DNA of 45,330 bases from an uncultured Clostridia bacterium (GTDB lineage Bacteria > Bacillota > Clostridia > Oscillospirales > CAG-272): NCBI GenBank assembly GCA_947630625.1, contig CANRIL010000022.1, positions 1-45,330 on the forward strand, written 5' to 3'. Below, in pieces: positions 31,120 to 39,973 of this stretch (position 1 is the stretch's first letter; each line of letters opens with the position of its first letter). Below the pieces are notes generated by a model. That model saw only the letters and a list, made by a program, of their open reading frames with translations. It made no database searches and was not told the origin of the DNA. Made by a program: the position numbers and the translations under genes.

Positions 31120-34100
31120 ATGAAAAAATCCGTAAGATTCATATCGGCGATCCTTACCGTCCTGATGTTTCTTTCCTCTATTGTAATAGTCAGCGCGGCT
31201 GAACCCGCGATGGAGGATTATCTGACTATCCCGGTCGCATCTGAAGAAGCAAAGCTCAAACTTATGCAGCTCATGTACAAAACAGATGATTATGAGCTCT
31301 ATTGCGACGCTTATTCAGGTGAGGTTGCGATAAAGAAGGTCAAGACCGGTCAGGTTCTGTTCTCTAACCCCTATGATGTCGGCTCGCTCGGCGTCGCTGA
31401 GGAAACAAAGCATGAGCTTCTCTCACAGCTTATCATCCATTATAAGACGGTAGGCGGAGAAGAAAAAGATCCTATGAACAGCTTCAACGACGCTGTTCTC
31501 GAAGGAAACGGAACCCAGGTGCAGGTTGAGAACATCAGAAAAGGTATCCGTGTCGAGTACACGATCGGTCGTCAGGAAGCAAGACTTCTTCTCCCTGCCA
31601 TGATCCGCAAGGACCGTTTTGAAGAACTCATCTTGAACAATATCACCGATGACTTCGACAAGACAAAGCTTACGACGATTTACCATCTCTATGATCCGGA
31701 TGATCCGTCTCTCAACGAGCGTCAGATCGCTGAAATGCAGGATAAGTACCCGATAACGAACAAGATGGCGGTTTACGTTTGCGAAACCTCCGTGTTCACG
31801 GCGGAAAACCGTGCAGAAGGCGAGAGAATGGAAGCGATAATCCGCAAGTATTGCCCGGAGTACACGCTTGAAACTCTTGATGAAGACCATGCGATCACAG
31901 AGTATCAGGGCTCCGCGGATATAGCTCCGCCGCTCTTCAGACTTGCTCTTGAATATACGCTCGACGAGGACGGCCTTGAAGTCCGTCTCCCTGCGAACGA
32001 CATTCGTTATGATGATACTGCGTACATCCTCCAGTATATCGACGTGCTGCCCTACATGGGAGCTATCAGCTCCGAGAATCCGGGCTACACGTTCCTGCCC
32101 GACGGCTCGGGCGCGCTTGTCGAGGCAGATAAGCTTGCCGGCATCAGATGGAGCCGTCAGTGCAAGATGTACGGTTACAACTTCGCATATCAGCAGCTGA
32201 TGGATTCGGTCACGAATCCTCAGGAAGACACAAGATTCCCCGTCTGGGGCGCAGTCACTGACCTCGGCGAATACACGATCAAAGAAGTAGTGACGCCCGA
32301 AACAACGACGACCGATCCCGAAACGGGTGAGGAAGTTAAAGTTCCCGCCGTTACAAGGGATGTAACGCTGAAGAACGAAAAGGGTTACGTCGCATACATC
32401 ACAGAAGGCGAATCCCTTGCATCGATCCAGTACACGAGCGGCGGCGGCGTACATAAGTACGCATACACGTTCGCAAGACTTGAACCGAGACCGTTCGATA
32501 CATACAACCTCCGTGAAAGCAGAGCCGAGGCCGCTAACGCGACATGGACAGTCGTTTCACCGAGAAAGTACGTTGAGAGCTACCGTATCAAATACGTCAT
32601 GCTCGACGGCAAGGATCAGGCTGAGCGCGCGGGTCTCACCGATTATTATGAAACATCCTATTACGGCATGGCTGAGGCTTACCGCGATTACCTCCAGAAG
32701 TCCGGCATCCTCACAAGACTGACGGAGAAGGATGTGTCCGAGAACATGCCTCTTTACATCGAGGTGCTCGGAACGCTTATGACATCCGAGAGATTCCTCT
32801 CGATCCCGGTCACGGTCGACACTCCTCTTACAACGTTTGACAACATTATAACGATGTATGACGAGCTCGCAGCAGCCGGTGTTGACAATGTCAACTTCAA
32901 GCTGACCGGCTTTGCGAACGGCGGCTTGTCCGACGCAACTGTTCCTTATAACCTTAAGTGGGAAAAGGCAGTCGGCGGCAATGAGGGATTTGAAAAGCTC
33001 GTTGAGTATGCAAAGGATAAGGACCTCGGAGTATTCCCTGATTTCGATTTTGCATATGCTCCGGGCGACAAGATGTTTGACGGCTTCTCTTACAAGAAAC
33101 ACGCGGTCAAGACGATAGATGACCGTTACACGAGTAAGAGATACTACGATGCAACGTCGCAGAACTTCACGAGAAACTTTGAGATAGCGATCTCCCCGTC
33201 CGTGTTCGAATATTTCTACGATCACTTCGCTGAAATTTACGAAAAGTACGGCGCGACCGGCATCTCAGTCTCAACGCTCGGGTCGGATCTGAACTCCGAC
33301 TTCGACGAGGACGATCCTTACAACCGCGAGGACGCAAAGCGTCTTACAGTGGACCTGCTTGAAAAGATATCCGACCGCTACGAAGTTATGGTTGACGCGG
33401 GCAACGCGTACACATACAAGTACGTCGATCATATCGTGAACATGAAGTTCGAGAGCAGCCGCTTCTTCAACGCTTCGTACACAGTGCCGTTCAACGGCAT
33501 CGTCCTCCACGGCTTTATCAACATCGCAGGCTCGCCTCTCAATGAGGAGGGCGACATTGAATCCGCTCTGCTCCGCTCGATAGAGAGTGGTTCGGCACTG
33601 AACTTCATCTTCGCATATCAGAACGTCGAAAAGCTGAAGCAGGATTCCTTCCTCAACAAGTATTATTCGGTCAGATACGATATCTGGTTCGATGATATGG
33701 TTGAGTACTACAAGACGATCAACGACGTACTCCGCGATCTGCAGACATCGCTCATCACCGGACATGAGTTTCTGAACGGCGAGCGCGTGCCTGACCCGGA
33801 CGAGGTCGAAGCAGACAAGAAGGCAAAGGAAGAAGCCGACAGGCTCGCTAAGGAGCTTGAAGAACTCGAGGCTGCACGCAAAGAGGCAGCTGAGAAGCTC
33901 CAGGCGCGCAAGGACCGCGAAGCTCTTGAAAAGGAGATCGAGGACGCTGTAAAGGATACGGCGGCTTTGATCGAAGAGATGAACGGTTATCTCGAAGAGG
34001 CAACGACGCAGAGAGACGCCCTCAATGAGGCGATAGCACAGCTTTCCGCTCTCAAGTCTCAGATCGACGCTGTAAAGAATCCGCTCGATAAGGTGCTCGC

Positions 34101-34932
34101 AGATGTGGCAGCAGCTGAGGCAGCCGTTGAGGCAGCTGAGGCGGCGCTTGACGAAGCGAAGGCAGCTCTTGATGAATTCGAAGGTGAAGACGATACCGCG
34201 CTCGTGGCTGAGGTAGCTGCGAAGGAAGCGGATCTCAATGCTGCAAATGAAGCTCTCACGGCGGCTGAAGAGCTTGTCGCTGAGCCTCAGGAAGCATATG
34301 ACGCTGTCCTCGAGGAAACAGGTTACGAAGCGGTTTACAGCAGCGCTGAGAAAGCGGCGAATGCAGTAGCTAAGGCAGCTGAGAAGGCGGCTAAGGCGGC
34401 TGAGACGGCGGCTCACAAGGTCGAGATCACAGCTGATCAGGCTAACGCCGCTGAGGTTGCCGCAAACGCAGCGACTGTGAACAGCATCAACAACAGCATC
34501 GCGACACTCGCGGCAGCTGTTGAGAATACGGTCAAGACGACGCTCAAGTCCTACTCGCTCAGCGATGAGGAAGAACCGGAACCCGAAGCTCCCGGAACGA
34601 CAGCACCGGCAGAGCCCGGCACGACCGCACCGGCAGAGCCCGGAACGACAGCGCCGACAGAGCCCGGCACAACGGCTCCGACAGAGCCCGGTACGACCGC
34701 ACCGGCAGAACCCGGTACAACGGCTCCGACAGAGCCCGGCACGACGGCTCCCGCGGATACCGATGAGGAAGAAGTCTCCAAGTACGCTGTAACAGACGGC
34801 TCGATCGTCCTTGTAACGTATGAGAACGGAACAAGATTCATCCTCAACTATAACGGATTTGCCGTAAAGGTAGTGGTAGACGGTGTTGAGTACACTGTTG
34901 ATCCCTATTCTTTCGTCAAGATCACAAAGTAA
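31120..34932 (+). CDS. Secreted DUF5696-like (glycosidase-like) protein with coiled coil and Pro-Thr repeats
   Basis: A 1270-aa protein. Signal peptide 1-27; a beta-sandwich region at about 35-500; a TIM-barrel-like region at about 540-880 with the look of glycoside-hydrolase barrels (NVNFKLTGFANGG, GVFPDFDFAYAP, GISVSTLGSDLNSDF, EVMVDAGNAYTYKY); a long charged, then Ala-rich coiled coil at about 895-1140; seven copies of PGTTAP(A/T)E-type 8-mers (1158-1213); and a final beta-rich domain (1220-1270; VTYENGTRFILNYN). The last segment resembles the end of ordinary DUF5696 proteins, so the coiled coil and repeats appear inserted. No sortase motif or membrane anchor. Catalytic residues cannot be assigned; enzyme activity is inferred. 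Confidence 0.8.
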   Translation: MKKSVRFISAILTVLMFLSSIVIVSAAEPAMEDYLTIPVASEEAKLKLMQLMYKTDDYELYCDAYSGEVAIKKVKTGQVLFSNPYDVGSLGVAEETKHELLSQLIIHYKTVGGEEKDPMNSFNDAVLEGNGTQVQVENIRKGIRVEYTIGRQEARLLLPAMIRKDRFEELILNNITDDFDKTKLTTIYHLYDPDDPSLNERQIAEMQDKYPITNKMAVYVCETSVFTAENRAEGERMEAIIRKYCPEYTLETLDEDHAITEYQGSADIAPPLFRLALEYTLDEDGLEVRLPANDIRYDDTAYILQYIDVLPYMGAISSENPGYTFLPDGSGALVEADKLAGIRWSRQCKMYGYNFAYQQLMDSVTNPQEDTRFPVWGAVTDLGEYTIKEVVTPETTTTDPETGEEVKVPAVTRDVTLKNEKGYVAYITEGESLASIQYTSGGGVHKYAYTFARLEPRPFDTYNLRESRAEAANATWTVVSPRKYVESYRIKYVMLDGKDQAERAGLTDYYETSYYGMAEAYRDYLQKSGILTRLTEKDVSENMPLYIEVLGTLMTSERFLSIPVTVDTPLTTFDNIITMYDELAAAGVDNVNFKLTGFANGGLSDATVPYNLKWEKAVGGNEGFEKLVEYAKDKDLGVFPDFDFAYAPGDKMFDGFSYKKHAVKTIDDRYTSKRYYDATSQNFTRNFEIAISPSVFEYFYDHFAEIYEKYGATGISVSTLGSDLNSDFDEDDPYNREDAKRLTVDLLEKISDRYEVMVDAGNAYTYKYVDHIVNMKFESSRFFNASYTVPFNGIVLHGFINIAGSPLNEEGDIESALLRSIESGSALNFIFAYQNVEKLKQDSFLNKYYSVRYDIWFDDMVEYYKTINDVLRDLQTSLITGHEFLNGERVPDPDEVEADKKAKEEADRLAKELEELEAARKEAAEKLQARKDREALEKEIEDAVKDTAALIEEMNGYLEEATTQRDALNEAIAQLSALKSQIDAVKNPLDKVLADVAAAEAAVEAAEAALDEAKAALDEFEGEDDTALVAEVAAKEADLNAANEALTAAEELVAEPQEAYDAVLEETGYEAVYSSAEKAANAVAKAAEKAAKAAETAAHKVEITADQANAAEVAANAATVNSINNSIATLAAAVENTVKTTLKSYSLSDEEEPEPEAPGTTAPAEPGTTAPAEPGTTAPTEPGTTAPTEPGTTAPAEPGTTAPTEPGTTAPADTDEEEVSKYAVTDGSIVLVTYENGTRFILNYNGFAVKVVVDGVEYTVDPYSFVKITK
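34591..34758 (+). repeat. Seven 24-bp tandem repeats coding PGTTAP(A/T)E
   Basis: Exact 24-bp period, seven units, with synonymous variation mainly in third positions; the last unit degenerates to PGTTAPAD. A flexible, possibly glycosylated wall-spanning linker. Confidence 0.95.
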
Positions 34933-34950
34933 AGGGAAGGAGAACTGAAG

Positions 34951-35934
34951 ATGAACGCTGAGGCAAAAAAACCTAACAAGATCAAGGTTGATTCTGCTCC
35001 CAAAAAGAAGAAAAAAATTGCTTCTCTTGAGAAAAAGAAAGCAAGAGTCGGTTACCTTTTCGTCCTCCCCTTTATCATCGGACTCGTAATTATATACCTC
35101 CCGATGATATTCCAGTCCATCAACTACAGCTTCCATCAGATAGAGCAGATAAGGGGCGGCGGCGGTATAAGGCTTATCCCTGTCGGCTTCGACAACTACA
35201 GGGAAGCGCTATTCGATGACCCGTCTTACGTACAGACGCTTTTAGCAGGAATCGGACGAATCCTGTTCGATGTTCCCGCGATCGTCATATTCTCGCTGTT
35301 TATGGCTATCCTGCTCAACCAGGACATGGCGGGACGCGGACTATTCCGTGCGATATTCTTCATCCCGGTCATCATAAGCACAGGTCTTATAAGCGACATT
35401 GACGCAGGCAACATCCTGATGCAGAACGCCGGCTCCTCAATTGATACAGGTACCGGAACTAACAGCGTCGCACAAATTGTCGATGTCATGGACGTGGAGA
35501 TGCTGTTCAGTAATATGAAAGTCGGCTCGGAACTTGTGACTTACGTCGTCGGACTGGTTAACGATATATTTAATATCGTTAACCGCTCCGGTGTCCAGAT
35601 GCTCATATTCCTTGCAGGTCTTCAGTCCATATCTCCCGCGATTTACGAATCGTGCGAGATAGACGGCGCAACAGGATGGGAAACGTTCTGGAAGATCACG
35701 TTCCCGATGATAAGCCCGATGATCCTTGTCAACGCGATATACTCTGTTATAGACGCGCTGACGCGCAGCGACAACGTCGTCATGAGTTATATTGAAGGCG
35801 TTTACAACAAGCCTGACGGCCCGACGCTTACATCGGCTATGTCATGGATATACTTCCTCATCGTCTTCCTGCTGATAGCGCTTGTATCTGCCGTGATATC
35901 CGCTTACGTCTTCTATCAGAGACGTGATACTTAA
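34951..35934 (+). CDS. Sugar ABC transporter permease, LplB/UgpA type (pair 2)
   Basis: A 327-aa permease with a Lys-rich cytoplasmic N-terminus (about 1-32), six transmembrane segments (about 35-58, 92-118, 125-148, 190-212, 230-262 region, 295-320) and an EAA loop (YESCEIDGATGWETFWKITFP). Between helices 3 and 4 there is a long soluble loop (about 148-185, MQNAGSSIDTGTGTNS...) not usual in small sugar permeases. AAGGGAAGGAG lies upstream of ATG. It pairs with the next gene. Confidence 0.9.
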   Translation: MNAEAKKPNKIKVDSAPKKKKKIASLEKKKARVGYLFVLPFIIGLVIIYLPMIFQSINYSFHQIEQIRGGGGIRLIPVGFDNYREALFDDPSYVQTLLAGIGRILFDVPAIVIFSLFMAILLNQDMAGRGLFRAIFFIPVIISTGLISDIDAGNILMQNAGSSIDTGTGTNSVAQIVDVMDVEMLFSNMKVGSELVTYVVGLVNDIFNIVNRSGVQMLIFLAGLQSISPAIYESCEIDGATGWETFWKITFPMISPMILVNAIYSVIDALTRSDNVVMSYIEGVYNKPDGPTLTSAMSWIYFLIVFLLIALVSAVISAYVFYQRRDT

Positions 35935-35948
35935 GGGAGGTATTGAGA

Positions 35949-37010
35949 ATGGACGCTACCAAAAAAGCACCAAAGGTCAAAAAAGATTCGAAGGATAAGA
36001 TCAAGGTAGAGTTTGAAGGTCAGCTTTCCGCTTGGGAAAGATTCAGACTTAAGGTCTTTTCGATGTACTTCGTCAAGAATGTGCTTGTGCGTATATGCAC
36101 ATACATTCTCCTTGTGGGTGTTTCCTACATCATTATTTACCCGTTCATTTCGAAGCTCGCTTCTTCGATCATGTGCCGTGAGGACTTTGTTGATGTAACA
36201 GTCATGCTTATATCAAAGAATCCGACGCTCGACACATACAAAGCGATCATCGTCGACAACAGATATTTTGAGGCAATGCTGAACACGGCGCTCCTTTCCG
36301 GTTCGTGCGCACTTATACAGATGTTTGTAACGTGCCTGATCGGATACGGATTTGCAAAGTTCAGATTCCGCGGAAACGGATTCCTCTTCCTGTTCGTCAT
36401 CGTAACGATGGTTGTCCCGCATTCAACGCTCCATCTGGCAATGTTTATGAAGTTCCGTTACTTCGACGTATTCGGGATCATAAAGTTCCTCGGAGGCGGG
36501 GTCTTTGAGGCGGTCAAGATACTGCCGTTCACGGAGATAGACTTTACGAACGGATATGTACCGTTTATCCTGCTCTCGATAACCGGCCTGGGATTCAAGA
36601 ACGGACTTTACATCTTCCTGTTCCGCCAGTTCTTCCGCGGTGTTCCGGATGAGCTTGAGGAATCGGCTTACATCGACGGTGCAGGCACATTCAGAACGTT
36701 CGTACAGATCATTCTGCCGCTGTCCGTTTCGATGCTTGTAACAGTCTTCATGTTCGCCTTCTCATGGCAGTGGACGGATAAGTACTACACGGGCGTGTTC
36801 TTTACGTCGGTGACGAAGGCTCCGTACACGCTGCGCGACATCATCAAGATACCGAGATCGCTTGATACCGACTATGCGGGCGGCAATATGTACGCGGCGG
36901 CTATCAACAACACGTGCGGTATCATGATAATCGCACCGCTGATCTTCATCTACTGCTTCGCTCAGAAACAGCTCGTTCAGGGCATCGAGCGCTCCGGTAT
37001 CACCGGCTAA
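35949..37010 (+). CDS. Sugar ABC transporter permease, MalG/LplC type (pair 2)
   Basis: A 353-aa permease with a charged N-terminal tail (about 1-38), six transmembrane segments and an EAA loop (PDELEESAYIDGAGTFRTFVQIILP). It is longer than a typical MalG (about 280 aa) because of the N-terminal tail and an insertion at about 165-200 (GGGVFEAVKILPFTEIDF). The start ATG 35949 has GGGAGG 8 nt upstream; a TTG two codons earlier is less likely. Last gene of the operon; a terminator follows 36 nt after the stop. Confidence 0.9.
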   Translation: MDATKKAPKVKKDSKDKIKVEFEGQLSAWERFRLKVFSMYFVKNVLVRICTYILLVGVSYIIIYPFISKLASSIMCREDFVDVTVMLISKNPTLDTYKAIIVDNRYFEAMLNTALLSGSCALIQMFVTCLIGYGFAKFRFRGNGFLFLFVIVTMVVPHSTLHLAMFMKFRYFDVFGIIKFLGGGVFEAVKILPFTEIDFTNGYVPFILLSITGLGFKNGLYIFLFRQFFRGVPDELEESAYIDGAGTFRTFVQIILPLSVSMLVTVFMFAFSWQWTDKYYTGVFFTSVTKAPYTLRDIIKIPRSLDTDYAGGNMYAAAINNTCGIMIIAPLIFIYCFAQKQLVQGIERSGITG

Positions 37011-37046
37011 TTCGAAGCTGAAGAAAAAGATAAAAGCAAAAAGAAT

Positions 37047-37083
37047 ACTCCCGGCGGGAAAAAACCGTCGGGAGTGTTTTTTT
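37047..37083 (+). terminator. Rho-independent terminator of the transport operon
   Basis: An 11-bp stem with one G-T pair (ACTCCCGGCGG / CCGTCGGGAGT, 37047-37057 and 37065-37075), loop GAAAAAA, then TTTTTTT. Confidence 0.93.
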
Positions 37084-37137
37084 AATCGGATACATAGAAT
37101 ATGAGGATATCGCGTATATCGCAGAATAAAATATTGT

Positions 37138-37260
37138 CGATAAGGTACGATAAATTTTGCAAAAACGTGAGCGAAGGTACTGTCAATGTTTTTTCGAAAT
37201 TATATAGAAAGCAGAAAATGAAAATTGGGTACTGTATGTACGGATGCAGAGGGGGGACAC
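37138..37260. mobile_element. Fossil ends of IS256-like elements
   Basis: 37138-37168 (GATAAGGTACGATAAATTT...) matches the inverted right tip of the complete IS256-like element at 18287. 37174-37209 (GGTACTGTCAATGTTTTTTC...TATAGAAAG) matches its left tip at 16900. A shorter third copy (GGTACTGTATGTAC) follows at about 37229. No transposase remains, and both main copies point the same way, suggesting nested or partly deleted insertions. Confidence 0.65.
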
Positions 37261-37292
37261 TTTTATAAGACATTTTGATTAAAAGGAAAAGA

Positions 37293-37337
37293 GGCGCTTT
37301 TTGCCGCGAAGCGGAAAAGCGCCGGAAATATTTTTTT
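37293..37337. terminator. Hairpin downstream of degV, possible terminator
   Basis: GGCGCTTTT pairs with AAAAGCGCC-like bases around an inner CCGC/GCGG stem (37293-37323). A T-run follows on the plus strand at 37331-37337; on the minus strand the tail is CTCTTTTCC. It lies in the convergent gap behind degV. Confidence 0.5.
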
Positions 37338-37490
37338 CAATTATTGACCGAAAGAGTAGAGATGCAAGCAAATTACCGTTTGTCGTCCGAAAGAACAGAG
37401 CCGAAAACAATTCTCCGTTTGCTGCCCGAACGAAAAAGCACCTCAAACAATTTACCGTTTGTCGCCCCAGAAGAACAGCGCGACGGTGCC
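37338..37490. repeat. Degenerate 39-40 bp tandem repeats at the 3' end of degV
   Basis: CCGTTTG recurs at 37376, 37415 and 37455, and CCGAAAGA(A/G) at 37348 and 37387. The rightmost unit contains the last codons and stop of degV, so the copies to the left look like duplications of the gene's 3' tip, now diverged. Confidence 0.65.
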
Positions 37491-38333
37491 GGGACCGGTG
37501 TGGCTGCCGATCGTGGTTCCGATGCTGTTGATAAGAATATCGCCCTTGATGTGCGGAAATTTGGCGCGCACAAGCGACGCGACAGCTTCCGCATCCTCAG
37601 GACATGCGGCATTGCTCATGAACACCTTATCGGAATAATCAACGCCGTCAAGCGCGTGTTCGACCATCATCTCGACGCTTTTTTCGATCGCGCGCTTCTT
37701 GCCCCTCAGCTTGAATACGGGAACGAGTTTGCCTTCGTCCGAAACGTGCAAGAGCGGGCAGATCGAGAGCATGCCGCCTATGACGCCTTCGATTTTTGTG
37801 ACGCGGCCGCCCTTGACAAAGAACGTGAGGTCGGTGGAGAAAAACCAGTGGTGCATGCGGAGCTTGTTTTCTTCTGCCCAGTCGCGCAGCTGCTCGATCG
37901 AATATCCCTCATCGCGCAGCTCGGCAAGCTTGTCGACCATAAGGCCGTATCCGGAAGAGGCGGCGAGAGAGTCCACGACGTAAAGCTTTCGCTCCGGAAA
38001 CTTCGCGCGGATCTGTTCCGCCGCAGTGCAGGCGGAGTTGTAGGAACCGGAAAGTCCGGACGAAAAAGCGATATGGAGCACATCATTGCCGCCGGAGAGC
38101 AGCGAGGTGAAAAATTCAACGTATTCGCCGACTGAAACCTGCGACGTGGACGGAGATGCGCCGGACGAGAGGGCTTTGTAAAAGTCGGAATATGACATTG
38201 ACTGGCCAAGGTCGTCGACGTGTTCCACCCCGTCAAGATAGAAATGGAAGGGGAGATATTTGACCCCGATCCTCTCAATATGCTCTGCGGAAAGGTCGCA
38301 GGTGGAGCAGCAGCTTATGATGTAGTCAGACAT
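37452..38333 (-). CDS. fakB: DegV family fatty-acid-binding protein (FakB type)
   Basis: A 293-aa DegV protein. DegV/FakB proteins bind a fatty acid and present its carboxylate to the kinase FakA. Family motifs: the N-terminal IISCCSTCDLS, GASPSTSQVSVGEY, HIAFSSGLSGSYNSA, YVVDSLAASSGYGLMV and the C-terminal GTTIGSHTGPGTVALFFWG. Start ATG 38333 (GAGG about 9 nt upstream), 14 nt after the fakA stop. It directly follows fakA in an operon led by an ECF sigma factor, which supports the FakB assignment. The 3' end is involved in tandem repeats. Confidence 0.9.
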   Translation of the reverse strand: MSDYIISCCSTCDLSAEHIERIGVKYLPFHFYLDGVEHVDDLGQSMSYSDFYKALSSGASPSTSQVSVGEYVEFFTSLLSGGNDVLHIAFSSGLSGSYNSACTAAEQIRAKFPERKLYVVDSLAASSGYGLMVDKLAELRDEGYSIEQLRDWAEENKLRMHHWFFSTDLTFFVKGGRVTKIEGVIGGMLSICPLLHVSDEGKLVPVFKLRGKKRAIEKSVEMMVEHALDGVDYSDKVFMSNAACPEDAEAVASLVRAKFPHIKGDILINSIGTTIGSHTGPGTVALFFWGDKR

Positions 38334-38347
38334 TTTGCGTGACCTCA

Positions 38348-39973
38348 CTATTCAAGCGAAATTATATATGAGTAAACCGGCTGATCGCCTCTTATGCTGA
38401 CGACCTCGCAGTCGTCGCCGAGAATTTCCGATATTAGAGCCGTCGTCGCCTCCGCCTCGGAATTTTTCGCGTCTTCACCGAAATAGACGGTGCAGAGCTC
38501 CGTATCCGGGAAGGAGGATATCATGTCGCGTATGCAGTCGTGCACATTGTCGGCGGCAAATTTGAGCTGCCCGTCGACAAGACCGATATACTGCTTGCGC
38601 TTGACGGCGAGCCCGTCAATATCGGCGTCGCGGATCGCGCGCGTGACCGAAAGCGTTCTTACCGTCTTCATGGATTCGCTCATGCACTCGGCATTTTCCT
38701 CGGGCGAACGGGAGGAATTGAACGACATGAGTGCGGAGACTCCTTCGGGGATCGTTGTCGACTCGATGACGATAACATTCGTGTCGTCAAGTATGTCAGC
38801 CGTCTGCTTGGCGGACATGATGATGTTTTTGTTGTTTGGCAGAATTATCGCGGTTTCGCACGGAACGGAGTTGACGGCGTTCACAATGTCCTCGGTGCTC
38901 GGATTCATGCTTTGGCCGCCCGATATGACGGCGTCCGCGCCGAGCTCGTGAAAGAGGTCGGACATACCGTCGCCGGAGGCGACCGCAAAAATGCCGTAAG
39001 GCTTGCGCTCTGCAAGTTCTTCCTCGTCTTCCGGCTCGTCTTCATTTTCCACAAGGGCGGTGTGCTGGAGGCGGAGATTTTCGATCTTCGCGTCGCGCAG
39101 CGTACCGATAAAGAGCGAGCGCGTGAGGACTTCGATCGGTTCGTTTGAATGTACGTGTAGCTTGAAGATCTCATCGTCGCACGTTATGACGATGCTGTCA
39201 CCGACCGATTCAAGATAACGGCGGAACTCGGCTATCTGTTCGTCTGTGACCTTGGGGTCGCGGTCGAAGAGGCAGAGAGTCTCAAACCCGAACGTTATAT
39301 CTTCGTCTGCGAATTCGCTGAAATCCGCGGCAGCCTTGACCTCGACTGAGGCCGATGCGCCCTCGCCGCTGATCTTCTCGCCGTGCAGCGTGCGGCGCAT
39401 ACCGTCAAGTATTCTCACAAAGCCGTACCCGCCGGAATCGACGACCTTCGCGCGGCGAAGGACGGGAAGCATTTCCGGCGTCTTCGCGAGCACGCGGTCA
39501 GCTTCTTCGAAAAAGTAATCGAGCAGGGAGGCGATGTCGTCCGTCACAACGTCGGAGGAGCAGCATTCGCGCATTACGGTGAGAATCGTGCCTTCGACCG
39601 GGTTCGCAACGGCTGCCGCCGCCGATTTTGCGCCCTCACGGAACGCGCTCGTGACAAGGCGGACATCAGCGGATTCCGCGTTCGCGAAAACGCGCGCTAT
39701 GCCGCGGAAAAAGAGCGACGTTATGACGCCGGAGTTGCCGCGCGCGGCGCGCATCATTGCCTTTGCCGCCGCTGTCGCCACTTCCGAAAGCGTGCCTGCC
39801 TGGACGGTTGAGACTGACCCTACCGTCATGCTCATATTTGTCCCCGTGTCGCCGTCCGGAACGGGGAATACGTTCAGGCTGTTTGTTGCCTCACGGTTTG
39901 CTTCGAGAACCGCCGCGCCGCCGCGGAGCATCTCGAGGTAGACGGAACCGTCGATAGTTTTGACCGCGCTCAT
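38348..39973 (-). CDS. fakA: Fatty acid kinase catalytic subunit FakA (DAK2 domain)
   Basis: A 541-aa protein phosphorylating FakB-bound fatty acids for phospholipid synthesis. The N-terminal DAK2/DhaL nucleotide domain (about 8-200) has NVFPVPDGDTGTNM with the Mg-ATP aspartates Asp40 and Asp42, and ARGNSGVITSLFFRG. A central domain (about 230-330; DRDPKVTDEQIAEFRRYLESVGDS, VHSNEP) and a C-terminal DegV-like region (about 335-541; GDGMSDLFHELGADAVISGGQSMNPS) follow. Length and order are as in YloV/FakA. Its ATG overlaps the stop of the zinc-finger anti-sigma gene (ATGA). Confidence 0.92.
   Translation of the reverse strand: MSAVKTIDGSVYLEMLRGGAAVLEANREATNSLNVFPVPDGDTGTNMSMTVGSVSTVQAGTLSEVATAAAKAMMRAARGNSGVITSLFFRGIARVFANAESADVRLVTSAFREGAKSAAAAVANPVEGTILTVMRECCSSDVVTDDIASLLDYFFEEADRVLAKTPEMLPVLRRAKVVDSGGYGFVRILDGMRRTLHGEKISGEGASASVEVKAAADFSEFADEDITFGFETLCLFDRDPKVTDEQIAEFRRYLESVGDSIVITCDDEIFKLHVHSNEPIEVLTRSLFIGTLRDAKIENLRLQHTALVENEDEPEDEEELAERKPYGIFAVASGDGMSDLFHELGADAVISGGQSMNPSTEDIVNAVNSVPCETAIILPNNKNIIMSAKQTADILDDTNVIVIESTTIPEGVSALMSFNSSRSPEENAECMSESMKTVRTLSVTRAIRDADIDGLAVKRKQYIGLVDGQLKFAADNVHDCIRDMISSFPDTELCTVYFGEDAKNSEAEATTALISEILGDDCEVVSIRGDQPVYSYIISLE

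Noticed and set aside
33271-35136. Minus-strand open frame of 621 codons opposite the DUF5696-like gene
   Set aside because: It is the antisense of a repetitive, Ala/Glu-rich gene with clear start, ribosome site and operon context; its translation is Cys/Arg/Leu-rich low-complexity sequence with no family features.
37369-37487. Possible short CRISPR array
   Set aside because: Units are only 39-40 bp in period, degenerate, and overlap the end of degV; there is no repeat/spacer division and no cas gene.
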